Positions 16,301-25,127 of a DNA stretch of 34,054 bases are shown in pieces. Source of the stretch: Parvibaculum sp. (GTDB taxonomy: Bacteria; Pseudomonadota; Alphaproteobacteria; Parvibaculales; Parvibaculaceae); contig NZ_NYVD01000001.1 in the NCBI RefSeq assembly GCF_002684405.1, positions 1-34,054 on the forward strand. The letters are read 5' to 3'. The notes under the pieces were generated by a model. The model saw only the letters and a program-made list of their open reading frames with translations. It searched no databases and was not told the DNA's origin. The position numbers and the translations under genes were made by a program. Numbering within the stretch: position 1 is the first letter of the stretch; every line of letters starts with the position of its first letter.

Positions 16301-16695
16301 TTGGAAAGCTGTTCGGCTGTCTCGCCGGCACTGATCGCTTCCATCAGCCGCCGCATGGAGTCGAGCGCGCGTTCGGCGTCGTCATAGGTGAAGTTCTCAT
16401 TGTGCGAGAGCTTGTGGCGGACATCGAGCAACTCGTTGACGATCGACCGTTCGGCGCGGCCAAGGACCGCCTTGAACGCCTCGGGCCAGAAGCGGTCCAT
16501 CGTGTTGAAGAGCGCTGCCTGATCCCAACTAACGGTGCCGTCGCTGTTGGGGCGAAGGTTCTGTAGTTTTTCGAGAATCTGAACCTGCCAGTGCCCCTTG
16601 AGCGAGCTCTCAAGCCTCTTTTCGACGAAGGGAATGAGCGCCGCCGGCAGCAGCTCCATTCCTTCAAATACGTGTTGACGTGTACTCTTGGCCAC
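13399..16695 (-). CDS. HEPN-DUF499 ATPase of a defence operon
   Basis: A 1098-aa cytoplasmic P-loop protein. Residues ~5-130 are a Swt1-like HEPN domain with the motif RHKLSH (R-x4-H, near 93-98). From ~200 a DUF499 ATPase domain follows. Its Walker A is the unusual NFGGGKTH (near 248) and its Walker B is CLILIDEW (near 350-358). The C-terminal third holds a Pro/Gly-rich linker (TGGPEAPGEKPPETG) and a small terminal domain. DUF499 ATPases are relatives of the PglY/BrxC group and occur with DNA methylases in anti-phage loci. The start is GTG at 16695 with AGGGGA six bases before it; the upstream methylase stop lies 11 nt away. HEPN domains can be ribonucleases or mere interaction modules; the intact R-x4-H leaves RNase activity possible. 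Confidence 0.88.
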   Translation of the reverse strand: MAKSTRQHVFEGMELLPAALIPFVEKRLESSLKGHWQVQILEKLQNLRPNSDGTVSWDQAALFNTMDRFWPEAFKAVLGRAERSIVNELLDVRHKLSHNENFTYDDAERALDSMRRLMEAISAGETAEQLSKMRDTILRTKFSELQRNEERRKTQRLEISVETVAGLLPWREVVEPHQDVATGEFQQAEFAADLAKVHSGSAPAEYREPKQFFSRTYLTDGLSALLIGAAKRLSGSGGDPVVELQTNFGGGKTHSMLALYHMAGGTLAQDLSGLDQLIEKHGLSVPASINRAVLVGTSRGPQDVLNAEGGRKIRTTWGELAWQLGGAEAFDMIAENDASGIAPGSEVLEAIFKKCAPCLILIDEWVAYLRQIYKVEGLPSGSFDANLSFVQSLTEAVKASPRTLLVASLPASQIEVGGEGGQEALARLKQTFSRVESSWRPASQEESYEIVRRRLFKEIPGDKFHHRDNTLKQFAKLYRENANDFPQGCADEDYRRKLEKAYPIHPELFDQLYTSWGSLEKFQRTRGVLRLMAQAIHELWMNGDPSVMIMPGSVAVSSPRVEPELLHYLDVSWQSIIAGDVDGTTSTPYKIDQSAPNLNRYSATRRVARTIFMGTAPTHQQQNTGLDDKQINLGVVQPGERPAIFGDALRRLTNQAKFMHADLGRYWYSMSASLNRIAADKAAQIEAALVDVTIDAELGKYLNGLADRGHFDARQVAPASSAEVPDEAGGVRAVVLGVAHPHNGRDTSEALIEAKDILMQRGSTPRVYRNTLVFIAADARQLDNLKDAVRASLAWGEIVRDTDRLNLTQSDSALAKAKLAEANETIKTRLKEAWCYLHYPAQESAQADVEWVSGKIPAQDGLLARASKKLVAEEGLLTELGPSRLDRDLQKYIWNGKPHLSLKDLREYLNRHIYLPRLKNQDVLIKAVQAAISGMLPGPFAYAERWDEKTVSYLGLAIERASNAIVVIDSDSVIVKPDVAEAHRPPAAQPGPTGGPEAPGEKPPETGEQPAGGIPASPPSEKMPTRFAGTVMISSERPARDIHQIVEAIVEQLTTLPGSQVKLRLEIEAEVPDGLERSKVRTLVENANTLGFIEKSIE

Positions 16696-16706
16696 GTTTC
16701 GTCCCC

Positions 16707-19622
16707 TTAGATATTCAGCTGAATCTGGCGATCGCCGCTTGTGTCGTGGATTGCCGCAGCTTGCCGTGTCAGTTCTGTCCAGTCGGCGATCAATGCGTTG
16801 TAGGCCGTGGCCTCCTTCGCATCCTTCCGCTTGTTGGCGCTAATGTCGTAGAGGCAGTAGGCGAGATCCTTCACGGCCTCGGCCTTCGTATTGATCCTCC
16901 TTAACAGCACGGCGGTATCGTGCGAAATCCCATCCCGCTCATGCTGTCGGACCAGATGCTGGAGACACTCCCACACTGTCAGGTGACGGTCGTCTTCCGG
17001 GTGCCAATCGTTGTTCAACTCGTCGCGCGTAAGTATACGAACCTTGCCGGCGGCGCTTTCCACGATCCCGGCGTGCTTCACACTCTCCACCGAAATTCCG
17101 CGGGCGCGGGCGAGGTTATCCGCTATGCCGTAGTCGCCCTTACCCACCCCGTTCTGCTCAAACCAGGTGATGGCAAAACGGGTGTCGGCGTCAAACTCGC
17201 CCTGTATGCCGCCGAGATAATCGTCGAGCTCGGCATTGATCAGCTGCAGTGCGGTCTTGACCGTCATCGGGCTGTCGTCGGCCTCGAGTACAGCAGTGTA
17301 GCGCGAGAAGACGCCCATGCCGGGGCCGATGGCCGATTGCGGCATGTCGGCCGGAGCAATGTTCGCAGCCTGAAGCTCGGCGATGGCCGCGGGCAGTTCG
17401 CGCTTTAAGGCGCGAATGAACTCGGCGCGGGTGATGGTGTCGGCGACGCTCGACCGCACACGGCAAGATAGAACAACAGAGTTTGCAAGTGCGTTCGTGC
17501 CAACGGCGATCATGCGACCAGGTTTCTCCGTTCGCATTGGCCAAGTAGCATTGATCTCATAGCCGGACTCAATAACTGCTTGAATGAAAGTTGCCCAGCC
17601 AGTCGAGACAATGCCCTGGTCTTCAATTTCGCTCTGCTTGAACGCATAGTATATTGCAGTAGGAAACTGCGGTGAGCTCTGCTCGACCATGTTCTCCACG
17701 GCAAGCTTCATGCCGGACAGAAAGAATCCTTCTGCCTTTTCGCTCCCGCCATGCCGATAAGGCGCGGCAATGAGTTCCTCATTCTTTGGCACCGCAAGAG
17801 TCCCGGTAATCTCGGGAAAAATCTCCCGCGTGTTTCGACGAAGCCAAACAAAGAAGAAGTCGGAAAGGTCAGCGTACGTGATATTGTCGTAGTAAGGGGG
17901 ATCGCTGGAGACGACTGATGGACCCGGATACCGAACACTCTGTGCATCCCCTTGGGAAACTTGACCTCGTGCAGCAGGGCAAAACGCACCAAGGGACTTG
18001 TAGACCCACTCTACGGATGCGTTTGTCCAGTTTCCGTTACTGTTGCTGAATGGATTGAGCTCAACAAAGTCCCAGACCATAGGCAAAGCCTGTCTCGAGA
18101 AGGTGCTTCTTGAGGCCTCAACGGAATTTCGCCAGCTTACTTGCGCACTCCACGCATCTGCGCTCCGATCAATTGCGAAAGCTAAGTAGACACTGACAGC
18201 TTCTGCATATGCTCTTGCTCCGCTACCGCCTTGATGAAGCGGGGAATCATCTACTGCGCGACCTGAATTCAACGCGTCCGCCACGATCCGCTCACGAACT
18301 TCCTTCAGAAGATCGCAGAACACATTCAACGTAACCAGCTGCCTGTCTGTGAAAAGGTCTCCGAAGCGGGTCAAACCATAGTCAACTGTCCAAAAATTCC
18401 GTGGATCGTTGGGCAAGCTGGTATCCGGTTTCCAATTCGGGCTCTCTGAGCGAGCTCGGCTTACGTGTTCTGCATTTGGGGCCACGTAGATACGCCGCCC
18501 CTTGCCTTCAGCCGCGATCCCGATGAGCACCGTGCTCATCTTGCCGGATTTCCCCATGTTCTTGACGTAGTCAGGAGTAATCGCCGTGTCGGAGATAAGG
18601 CAGCGGAAATTGGCGCCGCGACCTGCCTTTGTCCCATCCTTAGCCTTTGCGATTTCGGCTTTGCTCCCGCGCTCACGGATACGATAGGAAATGCTCTTCG
18701 CTTGCCGATCCACTATCGGCTCGATCCAAGCCTCTTTACCCGCCTTTGAGCTCAAGAGAAAACTTGATGCGATAGGGACCTGAACGTCTGAGAATGCCGG
18801 ATCGGGGCTCGGCACCGTACGTGCCCAAAACCACGCAATCACAGCGCCCTTGCCGCCGCCGTACTCCTTCGGCAGGTCCACCTGCGGGTAGAGATGCCCG
18901 ATGCGCTCCCACGCCTTCTCCCGCATCCATTCGCCGTAGTATTTCACGTCCTCGGCCAGCCCCTCGGCGTTGCGGTAGAACGACCGCTCCTTGATGCCGG
19001 GGTGGATGGGGGGCATGTCCCTGAACTTCGGCGGGATCTCGATCATCGCCTTGCCGATCATCACTGCCACGGGGTTCAGGTCGGACCCATAGGCGGGCAA
19101 TCCCAGCCGCTGCGCCTCGAGCGGGATAGACCCGCCGCCCGAGAACGGGTCATAGACCGGGGGCAGCTCGCCGCCGCAGCTGCGCCGGATCTCGGCCCGC
19201 GCGCGTTCCAGCACCTCCTCGTTGGTCGAGTTCTCCCACTTCACCAGGTCCTCGATGATAGCGAAGAGCCGCTTGCGCTCGATCTCGACCGTCACGTCCT
19301 CTATCGTCGGCTCCGGTGTAACCGCCGCCGTCCCCTGCGCCGAAGCCTTGCTCTTCTCCCAAGCAGCGAAACGTTCCGGTAGTTCCGCTTCCGCCTGAGC
19401 ACGGAGTTTCGAGTCGGCGAGCAGTTCTTCGACGTGAGAGGAAGGATCGTCGACGAGTTGGGCGAAAAGAACAGCTCGACACGCTGCCAACGGCCGTCGC
19501 GCCCACCACAGATGCAGCGTTGATGGATGGCCGTGCCTGATCGACTTCTCGCGCGCAGAGGCCGCATTGATCGCTTCGAGCGGAATGGCGACTTCGATGA
19601 GTTTCTTTTTGTAAGTTGTCAC
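16707..19622 (-). CDS. DUF1156-type DNA methyltransferase
   Basis: A 971-aa S-adenosylmethionine-dependent DNA methylase. It opens with the DUF1156 region (LIEVAIPLEAINAASAREKS, then HGHPSTLHLWWARRPLAACR). The SAM-binding motif DPFSGGGSIPLEA lies near residue 156, with SDLNPVAV after it. The catalytic DPPYYD is near residue 570, typical of N6-adenine or N4-cytosine enzymes. The C-terminal part after ~725 has no motif I can name. The start is GTG at 19622: GAGG lies seven bases upstream and the codon overlaps the previous stop as GTGA. An upstream ATG at 19640 is less likely. G+C falls to 50-52 % at ~17450-18780 against 60-67 % on both flanks, so the middle of the gene looks exchanged. The expected role is host DNA marking for the operon's restriction activity. 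Confidence 0.88.
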   Translation of the reverse strand: MTTYKKKLIEVAIPLEAINAASAREKSIRHGHPSTLHLWWARRPLAACRAVLFAQLVDDPSSHVEELLADSKLRAQAEAELPERFAAWEKSKASAQGTAAVTPEPTIEDVTVEIERKRLFAIIEDLVKWENSTNEEVLERARAEIRRSCGGELPPVYDPFSGGGSIPLEAQRLGLPAYGSDLNPVAVMIGKAMIEIPPKFRDMPPIHPGIKERSFYRNAEGLAEDVKYYGEWMREKAWERIGHLYPQVDLPKEYGGGKGAVIAWFWARTVPSPDPAFSDVQVPIASSFLLSSKAGKEAWIEPIVDRQAKSISYRIRERGSKAEIAKAKDGTKAGRGANFRCLISDTAITPDYVKNMGKSGKMSTVLIGIAAEGKGRRIYVAPNAEHVSRARSESPNWKPDTSLPNDPRNFWTVDYGLTRFGDLFTDRQLVTLNVFCDLLKEVRERIVADALNSGRAVDDSPLHQGGSGARAYAEAVSVYLAFAIDRSADAWSAQVSWRNSVEASRSTFSRQALPMVWDFVELNPFSNSNGNWTNASVEWVYKSLGAFCPAARGQVSQGDAQSVRYPGPSVVSSDPPYYDNITYADLSDFFFVWLRRNTREIFPEITGTLAVPKNEELIAAPYRHGGSEKAEGFFLSGMKLAVENMVEQSSPQFPTAIYYAFKQSEIEDQGIVSTGWATFIQAVIESGYEINATWPMRTEKPGRMIAVGTNALANSVVLSCRVRSSVADTITRAEFIRALKRELPAAIAELQAANIAPADMPQSAIGPGMGVFSRYTAVLEADDSPMTVKTALQLINAELDDYLGGIQGEFDADTRFAITWFEQNGVGKGDYGIADNLARARGISVESVKHAGIVESAAGKVRILTRDELNNDWHPEDDRHLTVWECLQHLVRQHERDGISHDTAVLLRRINTKAEAVKDLAYCLYDISANKRKDAKEATAYNALIADWTELTRQAAAIHDTSGDRQIQLNI

Positions 19623-20911
19623 AGTTCCACCTCGATCCATTCGAAATCAGGAAACGGCTCGCCCGGACGCCGAAGCCTTAGCTCGCCCATCAAGGAACCG
19701 TCAGAAAAAACACTGCCGTAAAATGTCCCGCCATCCAGATCGGCGGGCGTGTCTCGCCGCTCCGACGGCTCCAACGCCATCAACTCTGAAGCACCAACCG
19801 TTTGTGCCGTCGAACTCAGGGCGCGTAGGACTTTCAGATCAAGGCCGACAAGTTCGATGTCGATGCCATTCCGGAACCAGGGGAAAGGCCAAAACCGCCA
19901 GTCTCGGAATTCATCCCAGAATTCGCGGCTAGACAGGTCGGGATACCTCGGCGCCACGGATGCGATGCTGACGGCATATTGGTGTCCACCCACGGAAAGT
20001 AGAGGAAACTCGTATCGCCGCGGCTCCCCGTCGCCTTCCCGAAGCCGAGCAGCCGCGTTGTCCAATCCCATCAGCGATAGCCACGAGGCATAATTGGCCC
20101 TGCGAACCGTGTCGCGGGGGAATTCGACAGGATTTTCAGGGACCTCCGGTTCAGGGTCGACGAAAGCTATGAGCGATGTCTCGCCGGAAGTATCTCCGGT
20201 TTCCCGTAGGAAGGTGCCAATCGCAAAGCTCTTGATTGGCTGGGGGTTAATATGCTTATCCCAACCGTCGAGCTGGGTCAGTCCTTCCCTTAGAGCCCCT
20301 TTGATGGGCGGCTTCCGTCCAGGAGTCGTGAACCCACCCTTGGACTCGGCGAGCACCCATTCCTGTAGCGCGTTTTCAGCGATGAAGTCTGGTGCCTTCG
20401 TTTTGTCTGCTGGCCATTGCTTATTTTGCGTGGCGGCGCGTTTTTTCCATTCGGTTTCAAAGCGACCGACATAGGCATAGCCGTTGTCCTCCAGGAGGAG
20501 TAGAGCCATACCTTGTCCAATCCGACCTGCTATGCCAGTGCCGGCGAAGTCAGCATAGAAATTTGACATGCCCTCGTTCAGGCACCACTCGCTCGCGCTC
20601 CAATCGAACAGGTGGCCGTTTTCGAGAAGAAACCCGGTAGCCCCTACCCACCGGATTGGCGCGGCTGGCCACCGCAAGCAATCAGCCTTCTTGACTGCGT
20701 GCGCGAGACGCCAGGCACTGAAATTCACGGTGCCCGATGCTTTAGGTAGCGGTCGTGTACGACCGTGGGGCCGCTCCACCTTGGCCTTCGCCAATTCGTG
20801 GACGGGGAGGTTGCTGTGCCCGTTAAACGCTCGAAGGACCCGTCTGGAAACGGCACCCCAACGAGCCATGTGGTCGGGCGGCGATGCCGTAGGGCTAGTC
20901 GTCGAGGTCAT
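19619..20911 (-). CDS. Unknown protein with PD-(D/E)XK-like nuclease signature
   Basis: A 430-aa soluble protein of no family I recognise. A helical stretch (GIAGRIGQGMALLLLEDNGY, 126-145) is followed by PDFIAE (Asp175), then VLAESKG with Glu189-x-Lys191, and a downstream Gln in GLTQLDGW. The order helix-D-ExK-Q is that of PD-(D/E)XK nucleases, here with D-to-E spacing of 14 residues. The rest is beta-rich, with many Trp (DEFRDWRFWPFPWF). Its start overlaps the end of the sacsin-like gene by 17 nt and its stop overlaps the methylase GTG, so it is integral to the operon. It may be the cutting subunit. The absence of a second ExK-like candidate supports the assignment, but the fold is unproven. 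Confidence 0.72.
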   Translation of the reverse strand: MTSTTSPTASPPDHMARWGAVSRRVLRAFNGHSNLPVHELAKAKVERPHGRTRPLPKASGTVNFSAWRLAHAVKKADCLRWPAAPIRWVGATGFLLENGHLFDWSASEWCLNEGMSNFYADFAGTGIAGRIGQGMALLLLEDNGYAYVGRFETEWKKRAATQNKQWPADKTKAPDFIAENALQEWVLAESKGGFTTPGRKPPIKGALREGLTQLDGWDKHINPQPIKSFAIGTFLRETGDTSGETSLIAFVDPEPEVPENPVEFPRDTVRRANYASWLSLMGLDNAAARLREGDGEPRRYEFPLLSVGGHQYAVSIASVAPRYPDLSSREFWDEFRDWRFWPFPWFRNGIDIELVGLDLKVLRALSSTAQTVGASELMALEPSERRDTPADLDGGTFYGSVFSDGSLMGELRLRRPGEPFPDFEWIEVEL

Positions 20912-23900
20912 AAACGAGCCTGTAGGTTGCCGGATGAATGGTGATCTCTCCGCCGTCGCGCAGCGCGCGTAGGTGAGTCCCCGTCATCTCGACGGGCTCA
21001 CCCTCCGGGTTGACGAGAATGAATGAGTAGATGTCCGGCTTCTGATCGAGCAGGCCCCAAATGTCAGCTTCGATCTGAAGCGCGTCGCGCTCCAGACAGT
21101 GTTCCTTCGGATAGTAGTGACACAACACTTCGCCGCTCGCCGAGCGGCGCTCCCAGGGAAATCTCGCGCCATTGGCGCGGCCGATCCAGCTTCCGTCCGA
21201 ATTGAAAAAGCGGTCGTCGCCATCGGCCTTGTACCCGCGAGCGAGCGCGAAACGCGCCATGACACTGGGGCGAGGCGGCTTCGGAGCCGCACGAGGCTTG
21301 GTGACGATTTCATCGTCAATCAAGCCATGATCCGGCTCCATGGGCTGCTGCTCGGGTTCGGGTGGTGTGGCTAGCTCATCGTCCTCCGATAGTCGGGTTC
21401 CGTCCATCGCGGTCGACGCAACATCCACGCCGGCCTCCACGAAAGACTCGTCTACTACATCATCGTCAATCGGCTCGGCTTCGGGCGGATGTTCGACAAC
21501 CGGCGCAATAACCTTTTGCTCCGGACCAAGCGTGAAGTTTTCCTCGAGGTAATCCTTGATGTCCTCGGGCGACCGATCGAACGCATAAGCCAAGGCCGCG
21601 CGGATATCGGTAGTCAGGTTCTTTCCTATCTCCTCGGGCACGCGCTTGGCGAGCTTCGCCTTCGGTATTGGACTGACAAACAGTTGGCGGTCCAACCACA
21701 GGACATCAGTAAGCCGTGCAGTGCCCGCGGGGACACCATCAAGGTAGGGAATGACCTCCAGCTTGGGCGCCTGGACCCAGCTCGTCGCCGCGATCGCTTC
21801 TGCTAGTGCTCTCACCCGATCGGTGTCGGCGGGATCAGCAAACTCGATCCGCCCGAGCTGAACTCCAAACGCTGTCAACCAGGCCCGCCGGTCTTCCAGA
21901 CCCGCAAGTGACGGAGGTTGGTTGAATCGCTCTTCGACAAGGTCCGACAGTGCAGCCATTGACGCGAACGGCACAGCCTGAACCGTGTCGGCCGAGAGCT
22001 GACGGAGATCCGCAGTCCTGCGTTTTACCCAATCATGGAGGTGCCCGTAAGTGAACAGGCTCTGCATACTGAGCGTGTACTTGAGTGTGTCCACCGGAAC
22101 CCACTCGCCCAGCAAGTTCACCCAGTGGCCGCACTCTTCCCAGATTCGTGTGGGGTAGCGTCCCAGTAAGGTGCGAACGCGGCGCGCATCGTCGGGCAAC
22201 AGCACCTTTTCTGATTCCAGAGTACCCAGCCATTGCAGGGCCAGGTCTGCTGACGGGCGATCAGCGACACCGATGCGCCGCCATAGGCTGAGATCGACCA
22301 CGGAAGCCCGGATTGTCGCAGCGCCAGGAACATCCTCTTCATCCCCGGATAGGAACACACCACCGGCCGTTACCCACGTGCCGTCGTGGGCGAGAATGAG
22401 TTTCTCGGTCCTGAAGGCATCCCTGATGTTCTGCGCGTCCGTGGTCGAGCTTCCGTCAAACATCTGATCGAGACGGCGATACCATTTCTCGACTTCGTGG
22501 GTCGGAGCCCTGTCCGACTTCGCCAAGGCGCGCAATCGGTCGAGCAAGCGCTCGGGGCCGCTCGGTGCATTCCGGACGCCAATCAGGTCCAGCAGCGGGC
22601 GGGTCGTTTCCCGGTCGAGCAGCCCATGCACGAAGGGCTCGACATCGATCAGCGCTTCCGTCTCCGGGGTGCGCCGCAAAAGATCGCCGGGTTTGTGCAG
22701 AAAGCCCCGCACATCGCGAAGGCACGGTAGCTCCCGGAGCCGCGAGGCCCACATCGGAAGTAGACCACGACGCAATACAGTTCGTCGATGGCCGTTAGAA
22801 GCTTCCTCGACGATTGTCGCAGATGCCTTCTGTGACCAGAAATCGCTCTTCTCCGCAATCAGCCTCTCCGCGACGGCGGCCCATATGCCGTCGTCCGTCT
22901 TTGCTGCGCGCTGCCAATGAGTCCAAAGCTCGGCTGGAAAGTCCCAATCGTGAACATGGAACCAGGGGTCCTTGTACCGATACTCAATCCGTCCCGAGAA
23001 TGCTCGCTTCTTCAGCTCGACATTCAGCGAAGACTCACGTCCCGAGAACGTCCGCGTCTCTTCAAGGGGAGGGAATGTCCGCAGCCCTGATTTGCCAGAA
23101 GAGATCCATTGTAGCCACTCGTCGCGGGTACAGGACTTGAAGCTCGCCACATAATCTGGATGCAGAAACCGTGTTTGCTGGATCGCCTCCGGCAGCAGCT
23201 CCTCCAGCGCGCCATTCTCGTCAAACAGCACGGCCTTTTCGATGGAGCGGAGCGTTCGGTCGGCACTGGCGTACCGGAACGATTCACCGATGGTTACACC
23301 AAGCTTCGCTGCGATCTGGGCAAGCTGGACGCATTCGACCAACTTTGGTTGGCCGGACTTGAAGTAGTCGGCGGCGACGCGTTCGATCACGGCATTAACG
23401 TCGCTGGTCCCGTCAAGGCCGATCTCTTCCAGCACCGCGAAGGCGGCCTCGGCTGTGTCTCCGCGCCCAGTGTCCTTGGCACTTCTGCCGCGGCGCTGTT
23501 CAGCTAAGAAACGCGTCCAGTTCTGGTTAAGTACGATCAGATGGTCGGCTAGGAACTCCCAGTCCTCGTCGGACTGCAGCAGCTTCTTCTCGCCGAGTCG
23601 TACGACTTCCGAGGCTGAGTAGAGCACTTCCTTGCCTTGGACCGGAACGATCCGCAGGCGGTCGGTGTCGTGCCATTGCCAGCCGGTTACCTCGGGCGCG
23701 ATATACGACCACAAATTCAGCAGGTGCCGCCACGTGGACGGTCGGGGGAGATGCTTGCTGCGCAATTGCTCAAGCAGATCGGTTTTCGAAAATTCCTCCA
23801 CTAGGCTCCAATGAACCAGCTTAGTTCGGTCTTTCGACGACACATGCTGGCAGAGCACCGGTCGTGACTGTTCATCGAGCAAGGCCATCGCCTGGTCGGC

Positions 23901-25127
23901 GGGCCAGATATCAAATATCGGCTGTGGGACAGCGATCGCGCCGTTGGCGGCGGCGACCTGACCTGCTTCGGTGAGCAGGACCGGCCGATCCCCGATCGCT
24001 TCGTCAAACGCCAGCTCGACAATGGCGGCACAAGACCCTTCGAGCGTGCTCGCCTCTCGGTCGACGTCCGGGAGAAACCCGTAGGCATCCGCCCTGTCGC
24101 GCGGACTGGCCTTGGTCTGTTCGAGCCACTCTGCCATCGCATTGGCGGCGAGCTCTCCGGCGCGCTTCAGCAGCCAGCGATTGGTCGGCGACGTCTCTGG
24201 ATCCTTGATCTTAAGGCGCGCGGGATCCTGGATGAAGGGAGCGTTGCAGGCGAAGGGAAGCGGGGTCTCAACACCGGTCGGCAGGACCACATAGAGACGT
24301 CCTTTTGCTCCCAGGACGATCTCCACCCGGCAGGGTGGAAAGTCGCCGCCGTCCTCGGCGCCAATCATACGCTCCTTGCGGATCTCGTCGAGCGCATCGA
24401 CCGGAAACTCCTCTTCGGCCGAGCGGACCAGCAGGAAGGGATCATCCGCTTTGTCGTCAAGGGCCATCCATTCGCTATTGGTTATGGGACCCGGGCCGAT
24501 ACTTTGCCAATGCACTGCCTCATCACCGATTTGAAGGCGCCGAATCGTCTTGAAGAAGAGCAGCGACACCGGGCTTTTCAGCCATTCGTCGAGGTTCTTC
24601 TCGACCTCACGGCGCAGCAAAGGATTGGCGATTGCCACCTCGACACGCGTGGTTCCCGATGTGGTGTTCCCACCGTCGATCCAGCGCGGTTCGGTAAACC
24701 GGGTGCGTTCGAAGGCGACAGCGAGCGTCGGCGTGAAAAGTTCAACCCGATCGCCCAGGCTGAATGTGCTCTTGAAGCCTATTCCCCGAAAGCCGATCGT
24801 ATGGAGGGCCCGCTTGTTCGAGTAGCCGAAGCGGCAGATCGACGCGAAATGAGCCTCAATGAAGTCTTCGCCATCATGCTCGAACACGAAGCGATCATTC
24901 TCAATCGATACCCGCGCTTCCTTGGCGCCAGCATCGTCGGCGTTCTGAAGCAGCTCCGAGAGAATGTGTCGCGGGCTTTGCACCTGCTTGAAGAGCTGGT
25001 GCCAAGGACCCGCAAGCTCCGGGTCCGCTTCGAGCTGATCCCAACGTCTCGACGCGCTTTCCCGGATCCGATGAAAATAGTCGGGAGGAGCGGCGGCGCC
25101 GGCCGCTATTTGACGCCCCGCGCTCAT
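20895..25127 (-). CDS. Sacsin-like GHKL ATPase, 1410 aa
   Basis: A very large cytoplasmic protein. The first ~180 residues form a GHKL/HSP90-type ATP-binding module. The N box is LSELLQNADDAGAKEA (near 57), the G1 box is HDGEDF, and the G2 box is GFRGIGFKS. This matches the sacsin/NO-VEIN N-terminal ATPase. About 950 residues without recognisable motifs follow. Next is an acidic Pro-rich linker (~1180-1260, with PIDDDVVDESFVE and PPEPEQQPMEPD) and a C-terminal ~110-residue domain (GSWIGRANGARFPWERR). Such ATPases occur in several bacterial defence loci, but their action is unknown. The start is ATG 25127, overlapping the previous stop as ATGA; GTG at 25136 is an alternative. Confidence 0.85.
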   Translation of the reverse strand: MSAGRQIAAGAAAPPDYFHRIRESASRRWDQLEADPELAGPWHQLFKQVQSPRHILSELLQNADDAGAKEARVSIENDRFVFEHDGEDFIEAHFASICRFGYSNKRALHTIGFRGIGFKSTFSLGDRVELFTPTLAVAFERTRFTEPRWIDGGNTTSGTTRVEVAIANPLLRREVEKNLDEWLKSPVSLLFFKTIRRLQIGDEAVHWQSIGPGPITNSEWMALDDKADDPFLLVRSAEEEFPVDALDEIRKERMIGAEDGGDFPPCRVEIVLGAKGRLYVVLPTGVETPLPFACNAPFIQDPARLKIKDPETSPTNRWLLKRAGELAANAMAEWLEQTKASPRDRADAYGFLPDVDREASTLEGSCAAIVELAFDEAIGDRPVLLTEAGQVAAANGAIAVPQPIFDIWPADQAMALLDEQSRPVLCQHVSSKDRTKLVHWSLVEEFSKTDLLEQLRSKHLPRPSTWRHLLNLWSYIAPEVTGWQWHDTDRLRIVPVQGKEVLYSASEVVRLGEKKLLQSDEDWEFLADHLIVLNQNWTRFLAEQRRGRSAKDTGRGDTAEAAFAVLEEIGLDGTSDVNAVIERVAADYFKSGQPKLVECVQLAQIAAKLGVTIGESFRYASADRTLRSIEKAVLFDENGALEELLPEAIQQTRFLHPDYVASFKSCTRDEWLQWISSGKSGLRTFPPLEETRTFSGRESSLNVELKKRAFSGRIEYRYKDPWFHVHDWDFPAELWTHWQRAAKTDDGIWAAVAERLIAEKSDFWSQKASATIVEEASNGHRRTVLRRGLLPMWASRLRELPCLRDVRGFLHKPGDLLRRTPETEALIDVEPFVHGLLDRETTRPLLDLIGVRNAPSGPERLLDRLRALAKSDRAPTHEVEKWYRRLDQMFDGSSTTDAQNIRDAFRTEKLILAHDGTWVTAGGVFLSGDEEDVPGAATIRASVVDLSLWRRIGVADRPSADLALQWLGTLESEKVLLPDDARRVRTLLGRYPTRIWEECGHWVNLLGEWVPVDTLKYTLSMQSLFTYGHLHDWVKRRTADLRQLSADTVQAVPFASMAALSDLVEERFNQPPSLAGLEDRRAWLTAFGVQLGRIEFADPADTDRVRALAEAIAATSWVQAPKLEVIPYLDGVPAGTARLTDVLWLDRQLFVSPIPKAKLAKRVPEEIGKNLTTDIRAALAYAFDRSPEDIKDYLEENFTLGPEQKVIAPVVEHPPEAEPIDDDVVDESFVEAGVDVASTAMDGTRLSEDDELATPPEPEQQPMEPDHGLIDDEIVTKPRAAPKPPRPSVMARFALARGYKADGDDRFFNSDGSWIGRANGARFPWERRSASGEVLCHYYPKEHCLERDALQIEADIWGLLDQKPDIYSFILVNPEGEPVEMTGTHLRALRDGGEITIHPATYRLVYDLDD

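Noticed and set aside
14566-16566. 666-aa plus-strand open frame opposite the DUF499 gene
   Set aside because: Antisense shadow; no motifs, and the other strand has HEPN, Walker A and Walker B motifs.
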